The position numbers and the translations under genes are program-made. Source: an uncultured Atopobium sp. (lineage in GTDB: Bacteria; Actinomycetota; Coriobacteriia; Coriobacteriales; Atopobiaceae). Taken from it: a stretch of DNA of 49,080 nucleotides. The stretch lies in the NCBI GenBank assembly GCA_937990665.1, contig CALKRF010000121.1, forward strand, positions 1-49,080, in the 5' to 3' direction. Positions 8,806-17,560 of the stretch are shown piece by piece. The notes beneath the pieces were generated by a model. That model was given only the letters and a program-made list of their open reading frames with translations, did no database searches and was not told where the DNA came from. The first letter of the stretch is position 1, and every line of letters starts with the position of its first letter.

Positions 8806-8820
8806 GGCGAGAAACCCGTC
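8806..8820 (+). repeat. Copy 2 of an intergenic 15-mer GGCGAGAAACCCGTC
   Basis: Begins 14 bases after the argR stop. Here the octamer forms one arm of a small hairpin: CTTTGGCG pairs with CGTCAAAG (8 bp, one G-T pair) around AGAAACC. The same 15-mer follows pgm at 6914. Confidence 0.8.
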
Positions 8821-8836
8821 AAAGTACAAGTCTTAC

Positions 8837-8870
8837 AAAAAAGGAGCCTGCTTGGTGCAGACTCCTTTTT
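8837..8870. terminator. Bidirectional terminator between argR and the PBP gene
   Basis: AAAAAAGGAG-C-CTGC / GCAG-A-CTCCTTTTT, with one internal mismatch. The A run on one side and T run on the other suit termination in both directions between two convergent genes. Confidence 0.85.
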
Positions 8871-8890
8871 GTTGTAGATAAACCAGGGGT

Positions 8891-11026
8891 TTATGGAGTT
8901 CCTGTTCCGGTTCCTGTTCCTGTTCCTGTTCCAGTACCTGTTCCGGTACCCGTGCCAGTGCCCGTACCGGTACCTGGTGTGGCTGGAGTAGTAGGAGTGG
9001 TAGGAGTAGTGGTGGTATCGTCCTCTTCCTCCTCCTCGGTAGTCTCCTCCTCTTCCTCTTCGTCGTCATCTTTCTCATTTTGCTTAGCATTAGCGGAGCC
9101 ACCAACAAATTTCCAGTAACTATTAGGCTTGTAAGCAATAGTTTCAGTGGTCTTTGGGAACTCAGCGCGAGCAACGCCAGAGAGAGCTGCGTTCATGTAG
9201 TACGCCCATACGTACTGTGCAGTAACAAAGGTAGAGGACTCTCCGCCGCCGATAATAACAGGGTCACGACTATCTGGATATCCACACCAAGCTACGGTTG
9301 CAAGCTGTGGGGTATAGGCGCAGAACCAAAGGTCCTCGGAGTTATCGGAAGTACCCGTCTTACCTGCAACTGGTTGGTTGAAGGTCTTCAGGTTGTAAGC
9401 ATAGCGACCAGTACCAGAGGTAAGAACGCCGCTCAGAACATCGGTAGCAGCTGCAGCAACAGCTGGGCTAATTGCCTGAACTGGGTTGTCCTTGTGCTCG
9501 TAGATAACGTTGCCATTACGGTCTTCAATGCGCGTAATTGCAACAGCATCACGACGAACACCGCCTGCAGCAAGGGTTGCAAATGCGGTGCACTGCTCAA
9601 TAGGGGTTACGCCCTGAGAACCAAGAGTGGTAGACAGGTATGGCTGTAGCTGAGTGCGAATACCCATGGCATAGCACGTCTGAAGGATCTTATCGATACC
9701 AATAGCTTCAGCAACCTGTGCGTAAACAGTGTTGGACGAGTAAACCGTACCTTGACGCAGGGTAATTGCACCGTAGCTGTAGTTGCCAGCGTTTTTAACC
9801 AACCAGGTTGGCGTAATTTGCATAGGGGAGTTGCCGTTAAGAACAATCTCTGGGTTCATACCCTCAGAAAGGGCTGCTACCAGCGTATACATCTTAAAAC
9901 TGGAGCCCATCTGACGGTTACTACTGGTTGCAATGTTGTACTGACTCTTTGAGTAATCCTGTCCACCAACCATTGCTTTAATGTAGCCAGTTTGAGGATC
10001 AATGGAAACCAAAGCAGCGCCCAGGCGAGGGTTGCCAAGCTCAGCAATACGCCTTCTAGCAGCCTCATCAGCATCTTTCTGGAGGTCAGGATCAAGTGTA
10101 GTATAAACACGCAATCCACCCTGGAGAATAGTATCGCTATCAAAGTCTTCCTGAAGCAGGCTACGAATGTAGTCAGTCCAGTAAGGGAACTGGCCAATGT
10201 TGTCGGTCAAAGTACCAGGGTTAAGTACTAAGTCCTCAGCAACAGCTTCATCGTACTGCTCCTGTGTAATATCGCCCGCGCGAAGCATACGCTCAAGAAC
10301 GGTATTACGTCTTTCTCGTGCAGCCTCTGGATTGACAGTTGGGTCATAGGCAGAAGGTGCATTTGGAAGGCCAGCAAGCGTTGCGGCTTCTGCAAGAGTC
10401 AAATCACTTGCATGCTTGTTGAAGTAAATAATACTTGCAGCCTCAATACCGTAGGCACCATTACCGTAGTAAATGGTGTTGAGGTACATATTAAGAATCT
10501 GGTCCTTAGTAAACTTCTTCTCCATCTGAATAGAGATGTAAGCCTCGCGGACCTTACGTTTCAAAGAGCGCTCAAACTGCTCGTTAGAAAGAACGGTATT
10601 ACGAACAAGCTGCTGCGTAATAGTGGAAGCACCTTCGCCGCCACCAAACAGCGAGCCAACAGATGCACGAACAATACCCCAGGGGTCAATACCGCTGTGG
10701 GAATAGAAGCGCTTATCCTCAGTATCAATGGTGCCCTGAATAACATAAGGAGAAATCTGATCCAAGGTAACAGAGCGACGCTGCTGCAGATAGAAGTCTG
10801 CAATGTCGTTGCCCTTAGAGTCATAAACGCGAGTAGGCTCTGCTACCAGATAGGCATCAGCAGAGTTGTAATCCGGCAGATCCTCGAGCCATGAAGAAAC
10901 AGCTGCACCCAAAGAAAGAGCAAGTGCAAGCGCGAGAAGAGCCATAAAGCCAAAGAATCCAGCAATGCCAAAACCTACGGCATGTGTATTTGCGTGTTTA
11001 CGTGCACGACGGGTTCTAATACCCAT
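8891..11026 (-). CDS. Class A penicillin-binding protein (PBP1A type)
   Basis: A 711-residue bifunctional peptidoglycan synthase, anchored by one N-terminal membrane segment (about 19-42) with the enzyme domains outside. The glycosyltransferase 51 domain shows EDKRFYSHSGID (Glu103 as likely catalytic base), GASTITQQL and the RKVREA motif. The transpeptidase domain has SSFK (375-378, acyl-Ser375), SSN in YSSNTVYAQ and KTGTS (about 556). The C-terminus is unusual: a stretch of Asp/Glu, a Thr/Pro stretch, then thirteen Gly-Thr pairs ending in Pro. Start chosen from AAGGAGG 5 bases upstream. It is divergent from tyrS and convergent with argR. Confidence 0.95.
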   Translation of the reverse strand: MGIRTRRARKHANTHAVGFGIAGFFGFMALLALALALSLGAAVSSWLEDLPDYNSADAYLVAEPTRVYDSKGNDIADFYLQQRRSVTLDQISPYVIQGTIDTEDKRFYSHSGIDPWGIVRASVGSLFGGGEGASTITQQLVRNTVLSNEQFERSLKRKVREAYISIQMEKKFTKDQILNMYLNTIYYGNGAYGIEAASIIYFNKHASDLTLAEAATLAGLPNAPSAYDPTVNPEAARERRNTVLERMLRAGDITQEQYDEAVAEDLVLNPGTLTDNIGQFPYWTDYIRSLLQEDFDSDTILQGGLRVYTTLDPDLQKDADEAARRRIAELGNPRLGAALVSIDPQTGYIKAMVGGQDYSKSQYNIATSSNRQMGSSFKMYTLVAALSEGMNPEIVLNGNSPMQITPTWLVKNAGNYSYGAITLRQGTVYSSNTVYAQVAEAIGIDKILQTCYAMGIRTQLQPYLSTTLGSQGVTPIEQCTAFATLAAGGVRRDAVAITRIEDRNGNVIYEHKDNPVQAISPAVAAAATDVLSGVLTSGTGRYAYNLKTFNQPVAGKTGTSDNSEDLWFCAYTPQLATVAWCGYPDSRDPVIIGGGESSTFVTAQYVWAYYMNAALSGVARAEFPKTTETIAYKPNSYWKFVGGSANAKQNEKDDDEEEEEETTEEEEEDDTTTTPTTPTTPATPGTGTGTGTGTGTGTGTGTGTGTGTGTP
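8897..8974 (-). repeat. Hexamer tandem repeat encoding the (Gly-Thr)13 tail
   Basis: Thirteen consecutive 6-base units of the form GGN-ACN (minus strand), drifting at third positions. The distal six are nearly uniform GGAACA, the proximal ones mixed. The copy number could change by slippage without breaking the frame. Confidence 0.9.
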
Positions 11027-11127
11027 TGAGCCTCCTTGTCATAGCTCTCACTATTATAGTCTGATATTTATGTTTCAGTGAATAAAGAGTTACAACTCTG
11101 TTGTATTCTGATAGATAACATTTTGAA

Positions 11128-11156
11128 TTGATACTATTTGTAGCAGTAATTATATG
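11128..11156 (+). promoter_or_regulatory. Possible sigma-70-type promoter for tyrS
   Basis: TTGATA at 11128-11133 and TATATG at 11151-11156, spaced 17 bases, placed 31 bases before the tyrS start. The -10 is a partial match only. Confidence 0.35.
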
Positions 11157-11187
11157 GTTTAACAGGCTTGCGTTGAGAGGATACAGA

Positions 11188-12399
11188 GTGCTTTCAGTAG
11201 AAGAACAGCTCCGTGTTATTACTTCAGGAACTATGCAGATTGTTCCTTTGGACGGTCTAAAAGAAAAACTCAAGAAGGGCACTCCTCTTAATATTAAGCT
11301 TGGCGTTGATCCAACAAGTCCTGATTTGCATCTGGGACACGCGGTTCCTCTACGCAAGATGCGCCAGTTCCAGGACCTTGGCCATAATGTCACCTTGATT
11401 ATTGGTAGCGGCACTGCGCTGATCGGAGACCCTTCCGGACGCGATTCTACCCGTCCTCCTCTCACTGCAGAGCAGGTAGATGCAAACGCAGAGACCTATG
11501 TTAACCAGGCAATGAAGATTCTTGATCCAGAAAGAACCACTGTTGTTCATAACGGTGACTGGATTAAGCCTATGAATCTTGAGACCATGCTTGGTCTTAT
11601 GAGTAAGTTCACCATTGCTCGTATTCTTGAGCGAGAAGACTTCTCTAATCGTTATCACAACCAGCAGCCAATTGCACTTCACGAGTTCATTTATCCCGTG
11701 CTTCAGGCATACGATTCAGTTGTTATCAAGGCAGATGTAGAGATGGGCGGAAACGACCAGATTTTCAACCTGCTTGCTGGTCGCGATCTTATGCGTGATA
11801 TGGACATGGAGCCTCAGATTGCGCTTACTATGCCTTTGCTTGTAGGTACTGACGGCACTAAGAAGATGAGTAAGTCTTACGGCAACTACATTGGACTGAC
11901 TGACGAGCCAAACGATATGTTTGGTAAGGTCATGTCTATTACTGACGAGATTATTCCAATGTACTATCGTCTCTGCTCTACGCTCTCTATTGATGAGCTT
12001 GATGCAATTGATAAGAGCTTTGAGGATGGTACTGCTGATCCTTACCAGCTCAAACGTGCTCTTGGTAGAAATATCGTTGACCTTTATCACGGTGAGGGAG
12101 AAGGCCTTAAGGCTCAGGCTGCTTTTGATGCTCAGTTCAAGAACAATGAGGTTCCTGACGACGTCAAAGAGTTTGCCATCTCTCTTGAGGCTGATGAGGA
12201 TGGCCTTATCTATCTGCCAAAGATTTTGGTGGAGGTAGAAATTGCTTCAAGTAATGGTGAGGCTCGTCGTCTTATTGACGGCGGCGGTATTAAGATTAAC
12301 CAGCAGCCTCTTCCCGCAAAGACCTATAAGGTTGAGCCATCGGTTCTTGAGAAAGCTCTTCTCCAGGCAGGCAAAAAGCGCTGGGCTCAGCTCATCTAG
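11188..12399 (+). CDS. tyrS: Tyrosyl-tRNA synthetase
   Basis: A 403-residue class I aminoacyl-tRNA synthetase charging tRNA-Tyr. HLGH (48-51, the HIGH motif) and KMSKS (226-230) are both present, with the DPTSPDLHLGH start of the catalytic fold and GGNDQ in the tyrosine pocket. The last about 70 residues form an S4-type RNA-binding domain (EIASSNGEARRLIDGGGIKIN). GTG at 11188 is preferred because GAGAGG lies 7 bases before it; the open frame upstream to 11128 adds 20 residues with no family support. A membrane-protein gene follows after 33 bases on the same strand and may be cotranscribed. Confidence 0.97.
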   Translation: MLSVEEQLRVITSGTMQIVPLDGLKEKLKKGTPLNIKLGVDPTSPDLHLGHAVPLRKMRQFQDLGHNVTLIIGSGTALIGDPSGRDSTRPPLTAEQVDANAETYVNQAMKILDPERTTVVHNGDWIKPMNLETMLGLMSKFTIARILEREDFSNRYHNQQPIALHEFIYPVLQAYDSVVIKADVEMGGNDQIFNLLAGRDLMRDMDMEPQIALTMPLLVGTDGTKKMSKSYGNYIGLTDEPNDMFGKVMSITDEIIPMYYRLCSTLSIDELDAIDKSFEDGTADPYQLKRALGRNIVDLYHGEGEGLKAQAAFDAQFKNNEVPDDVKEFAISLEADEDGLIYLPKILVEVEIASSNGEARRLIDGGGIKINQQPLPAKTYKVEPSVLEKALLQAGKKRWAQLI

Positions 12400-12432
12400 T
12401 CGACAATGGCAACCAAATAAGGAAGCTTACAC

Positions 12433-14613
12433 ATGTGGAGACAGTTTGCTCTAGCAGTAGCAGTTGTACTGGTTCTTTGTTATGTACCGGGATATCTTTT
12501 TTCTCGCGCTATTGGCACTAAACGAATGACATCCCTTGTGGTAGCTCCGCTTATCTCGGTCTGCCTCATTGGTTTTTCTGGAATTGCAATATATCCTTTG
12601 GGTCTAAGAGGTGTAACGCCGCTTTTGGGAGGCGTTGGTCTTTTTATCTTGATTGCTGCTGGGCTTTCGTATCTTATTCAGAAAATCAGACCCATCCAGG
12701 AAAATCAATCTCATGTAAACCTTGGCGAGAAGGACTCTCTAAACGGAGTCTTTCTCTTAGTGACTGCTGCTATCTCTACTGCAATATTCTTTGTTATTTT
12801 CCACAAAGCAATTAGAAACCCCTCTTGGTTCTTGCAGTCCGCTGATAACTACGCGCACCTTGCGTACATTACAAGAAGTGTTCAGTCGGGCATTTATTCT
12901 ATGCTGCATGCTGCCTTTTATACAGGAGCAAGACCAGAGCTTCAGACCCCCTTCTTTGACGAGGGCTTTTATCCAACTTCATTTCATTCTTTAGCAGCTG
13001 TCACTGCAGCAATTACAGGCTTTAATGAGGTACTTACAGAAAATGTGGTTTGGTTTGTTTTTGTCGCGGTTATATATCCAGTGGGCGTCTGTGCTTTGCT
13101 TCAAGTGATAGGAAAGAAAAATTTAACTTTTAGTTTACTGACTGCATTTGCGGCATTTGCACAATTGGCTTTTCCTATTCGAATGGTTACGGTTCATGCA
13201 GTCTTTCCTAATGTAGCCGGCTTTTGTCTTGTCCCCACTGTTGCAGCAGTCTTTATATTGTCTTTTAACGAGAAGACATCCTGCAAAGAAGTATGCTCAT
13301 CAACTCATAGCGTTCAAAAATTTTCTGTAAATATTCATACACTTTGTCTATGTTTTATGGGGATTATTGCACTTGCATTGGTTCATCCTAGTGCAGATTT
13401 TTTGTGGGCTATTTTTGTTTTACCATTTGTTCTTTGCAACCTGGTTCCAAGTTTTGCTCAGTATTTGAGTAAGAAATTTGAATTAACAAAACCGAAGAAA
13501 ATCATTCTATTGATTTGTTTAGAGTGCGTAATTCTTGGCTCCGCTATTGGCATGTGGACTATTGTGCTTAATTCAAGTTTTATGGCACCGACAGTCAATT
13601 TCCTCTGGGAAATTTATGTTGATCCAATTAAGTCAGTTCTTTCCGTATTGAATTTTGGCTTGCTTTTGAATTTGCCACAGATTCTTTTTGCCGTTGCGTT
13701 CTGGCTTGGATTTGTGAGCTGTTGTATGAATAAAAATTGTCGCTGGCTCACTCTGGTATTTCTCATGACTGCCGTTATTTATGTGGCTAGTCTTTCTGAT
13801 GTGCTTTCTATTAAGAGGTTTTTCTCGGGATTTTGGTATACCGATCCAGAAAGAACCGCCGCGATGGTAGCAATAGCTGCAGTTCCTGTTGCAATTATTG
13901 GTATGGAAACATCCATCACGCTTGTATTTGACTTCATTAAATACGTTATTAAGACGGTCAAAGAAAAAGGAAACAAAGGCGAGAAAACAAGCTCAGAGAA
14001 TTCTGCTTGTACCATTTCTGCAAATGGAGATCAATCAACCTGTAAGCCCTGCATGTTTATTAAAAACTCTGGCGTTCTTATGAGCATCGTGGCGGTGGTA
14101 TGGGGCTGTGTTCTTTTGAGTCCGTGGAACTTGGCAAGCCTACCTAGAAAAGAGCATAGCGAAATCCGTTATGGCATCATATGGCTCAATGAGGTCTTTG
14201 AGCCTCGTGAGCATACAACCTATAAGGCAAGTGAGGATGAATTTGTAAAAAAGGCTCTCCAGATTGTTGGTAATGACCTGGTAGTTAATAATCCTTACGA
14301 TGGCTCTCTTGTTCTAAACTCGCTTTATGGCATGAACATTTTCTACCGTGCCAAGGTAGAAGTGGACGAATTGCCACAAAGTGTAATTATTCGTACAAGG
14401 CTTAATGAGGTAGCTAGTAATCCAGAGGTTCAGCAGGCAGTGCGAGAAACTGGTGCAAGATATGTCCTGTTGTTAGATTTAGAAAATCCAGCTTTATTAG
14501 GAGACCAAAGCTATTATTTCTCAGGTTTACAGATTACTGATGAAATTCCTGGATTTGAGATTGTTCTTCAAGAAGGACCTTATAGACTGTATAGAATTAC
14601 CGCTATTGAGTAA
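12433..14613 (+). CDS. DUF6541-type polytopic membrane protein, glycan-related
   Basis: A 726-residue protein with about a dozen or more hydrophobic segments through residue 490, a charged cytoplasmic insert near 505-535 and a C-terminal soluble part (about 565-726). The architecture resembles actinobacterial DUF6541 proteins, which look like GT-C-type glycosyltransferases. The loop after the fourth segment, SADNYAHLAYITRSVQSG, carries acidic and His residues such as those in GT-C first loops. I cannot name a substrate. It lies 74 bases upstream of rfbA, so a role in assembling the rhamnose-containing surface glycan is likely by context. Codon use is more AT-rich than in its neighbours. Confidence 0.65.
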   Translation: MWRQFALAVAVVLVLCYVPGYLFSRAIGTKRMTSLVVAPLISVCLIGFSGIAIYPLGLRGVTPLLGGVGLFILIAAGLSYLIQKIRPIQENQSHVNLGEKDSLNGVFLLVTAAISTAIFFVIFHKAIRNPSWFLQSADNYAHLAYITRSVQSGIYSMLHAAFYTGARPELQTPFFDEGFYPTSFHSLAAVTAAITGFNEVLTENVVWFVFVAVIYPVGVCALLQVIGKKNLTFSLLTAFAAFAQLAFPIRMVTVHAVFPNVAGFCLVPTVAAVFILSFNEKTSCKEVCSSTHSVQKFSVNIHTLCLCFMGIIALALVHPSADFLWAIFVLPFVLCNLVPSFAQYLSKKFELTKPKKIILLICLECVILGSAIGMWTIVLNSSFMAPTVNFLWEIYVDPIKSVLSVLNFGLLLNLPQILFAVAFWLGFVSCCMNKNCRWLTLVFLMTAVIYVASLSDVLSIKRFFSGFWYTDPERTAAMVAIAAVPVAIIGMETSITLVFDFIKYVIKTVKEKGNKGEKTSSENSACTISANGDQSTCKPCMFIKNSGVLMSIVAVVWGCVLLSPWNLASLPRKEHSEIRYGIIWLNEVFEPREHTTYKASEDEFVKKALQIVGNDLVVNNPYDGSLVLNSLYGMNIFYRAKVEVDELPQSVIIRTRLNEVASNPEVQQAVRETGARYVLLLDLENPALLGDQSYYFSGLQITDEIPGFEIVLQEGPYRLYRITAIE

Positions 14614-14687
14614 GACTTTGGTAAGATTACATATCAATATCGTCCTAAACGGTGTTTAGCGGGAAGCCCGATTGATGGGGAGTAATT

Positions 14688-15590
14688 TTGAAAGGCATTA
14701 TTCTTGCAGGAGGTAGCGGTACCAGGCTTTATCCGCTGACAACCGTTACATCTAAACAGCTTTTACCTGTTTATGACAAGCCAATGATTTACTATCCTCT
14801 GTCTACTCTTATGCTGGCGGGGATTAGAGATATCTTGGTTATCTCCACGCCTCGTGATCTGCCCAATTTCGAGAAGCTCTTGGGTGACGGTTCTGACTTC
14901 GGTATCTCCATCAGTTATGCTGAACAGCCTTCACCTGATGGACTTGCTCAGGCCTTTGTTATTGGTAAAGAGTTTATTGGTGATGATGCTGCAGCTCTGA
15001 TTCTTGGAGACAACATCTTCTTTGGAAACGGCCTTTCAGGTCTTGTCAGAAAGGCTGCTCAGCAGGCTCAGACTGCTGGTCGCGCTACCGTTTTTGGTTA
15101 CCACGTTGATGATCCAGAGCGTTTTGGTGTTGTTGAGTTTGATAAGAATTACAACGCCATTTCAATTGAAGAAAAGCCAGCTCACCCAAAGTCTAATTAC
15201 GCGGTCACTGGACTTTATTTCTATGATCAGCGTGTTACCAATCTGGTAAAGCAGGTTCAACCGAGCGCACGTGGAGAGTATGAAATCACTGACCTCAATC
15301 GTCTGTATCTTGAGGATGGCACGCTTGACGTTGTCACACTTGGCCGCGGTTTTGCATGGCTTGATACAGGAACTATGGAGTCACTCTTTGAGGCATCAAC
15401 CTTTGTCCGTACCGTTGAAACAGCTCAGGGTCTGCCGGTAAGCGTTCCAGAAGAGATTGCTTTTGAGAATGGCTGGATTGATAGCTCAAAACTCATTGAA
15501 TGTGCAGAACGCTACGGTAAATCTACGTATGGCGAGCACCTCAAGAGCGTTGCAGAAGGACGTATCCTTCCTTCTGGAAAGGGAGAGTAG
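14688..15590 (+). CDS. rfbA: Glucose-1-phosphate thymidylyltransferase
   Basis: A 300-residue nucleotidyltransferase making dTDP-glucose from glucose 1-phosphate and dTTP, the first step of dTDP-L-rhamnose synthesis. The signature GGSGTRLYPLT (8-18) binds the nucleotide, SKQLLPVYDKPMIYYPLS follows as in RmlA, and EEKP and the GFAWLDTGT region are typical. It starts with TTG at 14688, with GGGGAG 5 bases upstream. rfbD begins 1 base after the stop, so the two are translationally close. Confidence 0.97.
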   Translation: MKGIILAGGSGTRLYPLTTVTSKQLLPVYDKPMIYYPLSTLMLAGIRDILVISTPRDLPNFEKLLGDGSDFGISISYAEQPSPDGLAQAFVIGKEFIGDDAAALILGDNIFFGNGLSGLVRKAAQQAQTAGRATVFGYHVDDPERFGVVEFDKNYNAISIEEKPAHPKSNYAVTGLYFYDQRVTNLVKQVQPSARGEYEITDLNRLYLEDGTLDVVTLGRGFAWLDTGTMESLFEASTFVRTVETAQGLPVSVPEEIAFENGWIDSSKLIECAERYGKSTYGEHLKSVAEGRILPSGKGE

Positions 15591-15591
15591 T

Positions 15592-16491
15592 ATGCACGTT
15601 CTTATTACCGGTGCGCATGGCCAGTTAGGCAACGAGCTCAAATGTCTTTTTGAGTCCGGTATCTCTGAGATTGGCTCAATTCCAGAGGTTTTTGTTAAAC
15701 CAGATGTTGATTATACCGACGCAGACGAGCTTGACATCACTAGCGCTGAGGCAGTTAATACATGGTTTGACCAGCACGAACACTATGATGTTGTTATTAA
15801 CTGTGCTGCCGCAACAAATGTAGATGGTTGCGAGAGCAATTTTGAGATGGCGTTTGCGGTAAATGCGCTTGGCCCTATGAATCTTGCACGAGCTTGCCGC
15901 TCTACACAAACAAAGCTTGTTCAGGTATCCACTGATTATGTTTTTAGCGGTAAGGAAAGCTCTCCTCGAACGGAACAAGATGCTCCTTGTCCTGTTTCTG
16001 CTTATGGTCGATCCAAATTAGCAGGAGAGGGACTTGCGCTGGCCGCAAATGCTCAAACGTTTGTGGTTAGAACGGCGTGGCTTTATGGTTATGTTGGCAA
16101 GAACTTTGTGGCAACCATGCGCACCCTTGGTGCAAAGTATCCAGAGATTAGTGTTGTTGATGATCAAGTAGGTAATCCTACCAGCGCAAATGATTTGGCA
16201 CATACAATCTTGTGCATTGCAGCTACTGAGAACTATGGCATCTACCACGCAACCAATGAGGGAACATGCTCATGGGCTGATTTTGCCGAAGCTATTATGG
16301 CTGGCAGTAATCTTGATTGTAAGGTTGCTAGAGTAACTTCTGCTCAGTGGAAAGAGATGCACCCAGAAAGCGCTTCTCGCCCCGCATATTCATCTTTGGT
16401 AAATGGGCATCTTGAGAGTACCATTGGAAATTGTATGAGGCCTTGGCAAGAGGCTCTTGCGACATATCTTTCGAAGGTAGAAAGAGGTTAG
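15592..16491 (+). CDS. rfbD: dTDP-4-dehydrorhamnose reductase
   Basis: A 299-residue short-chain dehydrogenase that reduces dTDP-4-dehydro-L-rhamnose to dTDP-L-rhamnose with NAD(P)H. The nucleotide loop GAHGQLG is at 7-13, the STDYVFSG strand precedes it, and the catalytic YxxxK is Y138/K142 (YGRSK). ATG at 15592 overlaps the rfbA stop region and has GGGAGAG just upstream; the open frame reaches back to 15457 inside rfbA but that part is a shadow. It comes directly before rfbB, one base apart. Confidence 0.96.
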   Translation: MHVLITGAHGQLGNELKCLFESGISEIGSIPEVFVKPDVDYTDADELDITSAEAVNTWFDQHEHYDVVINCAAATNVDGCESNFEMAFAVNALGPMNLARACRSTQTKLVQVSTDYVFSGKESSPRTEQDAPCPVSAYGRSKLAGEGLALAANAQTFVVRTAWLYGYVGKNFVATMRTLGAKYPEISVVDDQVGNPTSANDLAHTILCIAATENYGIYHATNEGTCSWADFAEAIMAGSNLDCKVARVTSAQWKEMHPESASRPAYSSLVNGHLESTIGNCMRPWQEALATYLSKVERG

Positions 16492-16492
16492 T

Positions 16493-17560
16493 GTGAAGAC
16501 CTATTTAGTAACTGGTGGAGCTGGATTTATTGGTTCAAACTTCATCCACTACATGCTTAGAAGAAATCAGGACATTCATATTTTGAACGTGGACGCCCTG
16601 ACCTATGCTGGTAACCTTGAGAATCTTTCGGAATATGATCAAGACCCTCGCTACACCTTTGCCCACGTAGACATTAGGGATAAAGAGGCTCTGACACAGC
16701 TGTTTGAGACTCATCATCCCGATTATGTTATCAACTTTGCTGCAGAGAGCCACGTAGATCGCTCCATTGAAGATCCAGGTGCCTTCGCCGATACTAATGT
16801 CATGGGTACTGTCGCTCTTCTGAGTGTTGCAGAGTCTTTCTGGAATGATGGCCAGGGCTCCTACGGAGATCACAGGTACCTGCAGGTTTCTACTGATGAG
16901 GTCTACGGCTCACTGCCGCTTGATGATCCAGAGGCATTCTTCCGCGAGACTACACCATTGAGCCCGCATAGCCCTTACTCTGCATCTAAGGCTTCTGCAG
17001 ACATGTTTGTGAAGGCCTGGCATGATACGTACGGATTCCCAGCAGTAATTACCCGCTGCTCTAACAACTACGGCCCATATCAGTTCCCTGAGAAGCTCAT
17101 TCCTCTGATGATTGAGAATTGCTTGGAACACAAGGCTCTTCCTGTCTATGGCGATGGACTTAATGTTCGCGATTGGCTGTACGTTGATGACCACTGCAAG
17201 GCAATTGCTATGGTTCTTGAAGGCGGACGCTTTGGTGAGGTTTATAACGTTGGCGGTCACAACGAGCGCAACAACCTCTACATTGTTAAGCGCATTATCA
17301 GTGAGGTTGCAAGAATCACTGGTGACACTCAGATTACTGAGGATCTAATCTCTTACGTCACTGACCGCAAGGGTCACGATCGTCGCTACGGTATTGCACC
17401 CGATAAGATTAAAGAAGAGCTTGGCTGGTATCCAGAAACTCCATTTGAAGAGGGCATTGTTACTACTATCAATTGGTATTTAGAGAACCGTAAGTGGGTT
17501 AAGAATGTAGTTTCCGGTGATTACCAGGATTACTACAAGAAGATGTATGAAGGTCGATAA
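16493..17560 (+). CDS. rfbB: dTDP-glucose 4,6-dehydratase
   Basis: A 355-residue NAD-dependent dehydratase converting dTDP-glucose to dTDP-4-keto-6-deoxyglucose, the second step toward dTDP-rhamnose. It has GGAGFIGSN (8-16) for NAD, the STDEVYG motif with catalytic acid residues, and YSASK with Y162 and K166. The GTG start at 16493 has GAAAGAGG upstream. Its stop overlaps the start of the licD gene by one base (TAATG), placing phosphocholine-type decoration and rhamnose synthesis in one transcript. Confidence 0.97.
   Translation: MKTYLVTGGAGFIGSNFIHYMLRRNQDIHILNVDALTYAGNLENLSEYDQDPRYTFAHVDIRDKEALTQLFETHHPDYVINFAAESHVDRSIEDPGAFADTNVMGTVALLSVAESFWNDGQGSYGDHRYLQVSTDEVYGSLPLDDPEAFFRETTPLSPHSPYSASKASADMFVKAWHDTYGFPAVITRCSNNYGPYQFPEKLIPLMIENCLEHKALPVYGDGLNVRDWLYVDDHCKAIAMVLEGGRFGEVYNVGGHNERNNLYIVKRIISEVARITGDTQITEDLISYVTDRKGHDRRYGIAPDKIKEELGWYPETPFEEGIVTTINWYLENRKWVKNVVSGDYQDYYKKMYEGR

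Noticed and set aside
8897..8974. Possible CRISPR-like or intergenic repeat
   Set aside because: The repeat units are 6 bases, have no spacers and are in frame within the PBP gene, encoding Gly-Thr pairs.
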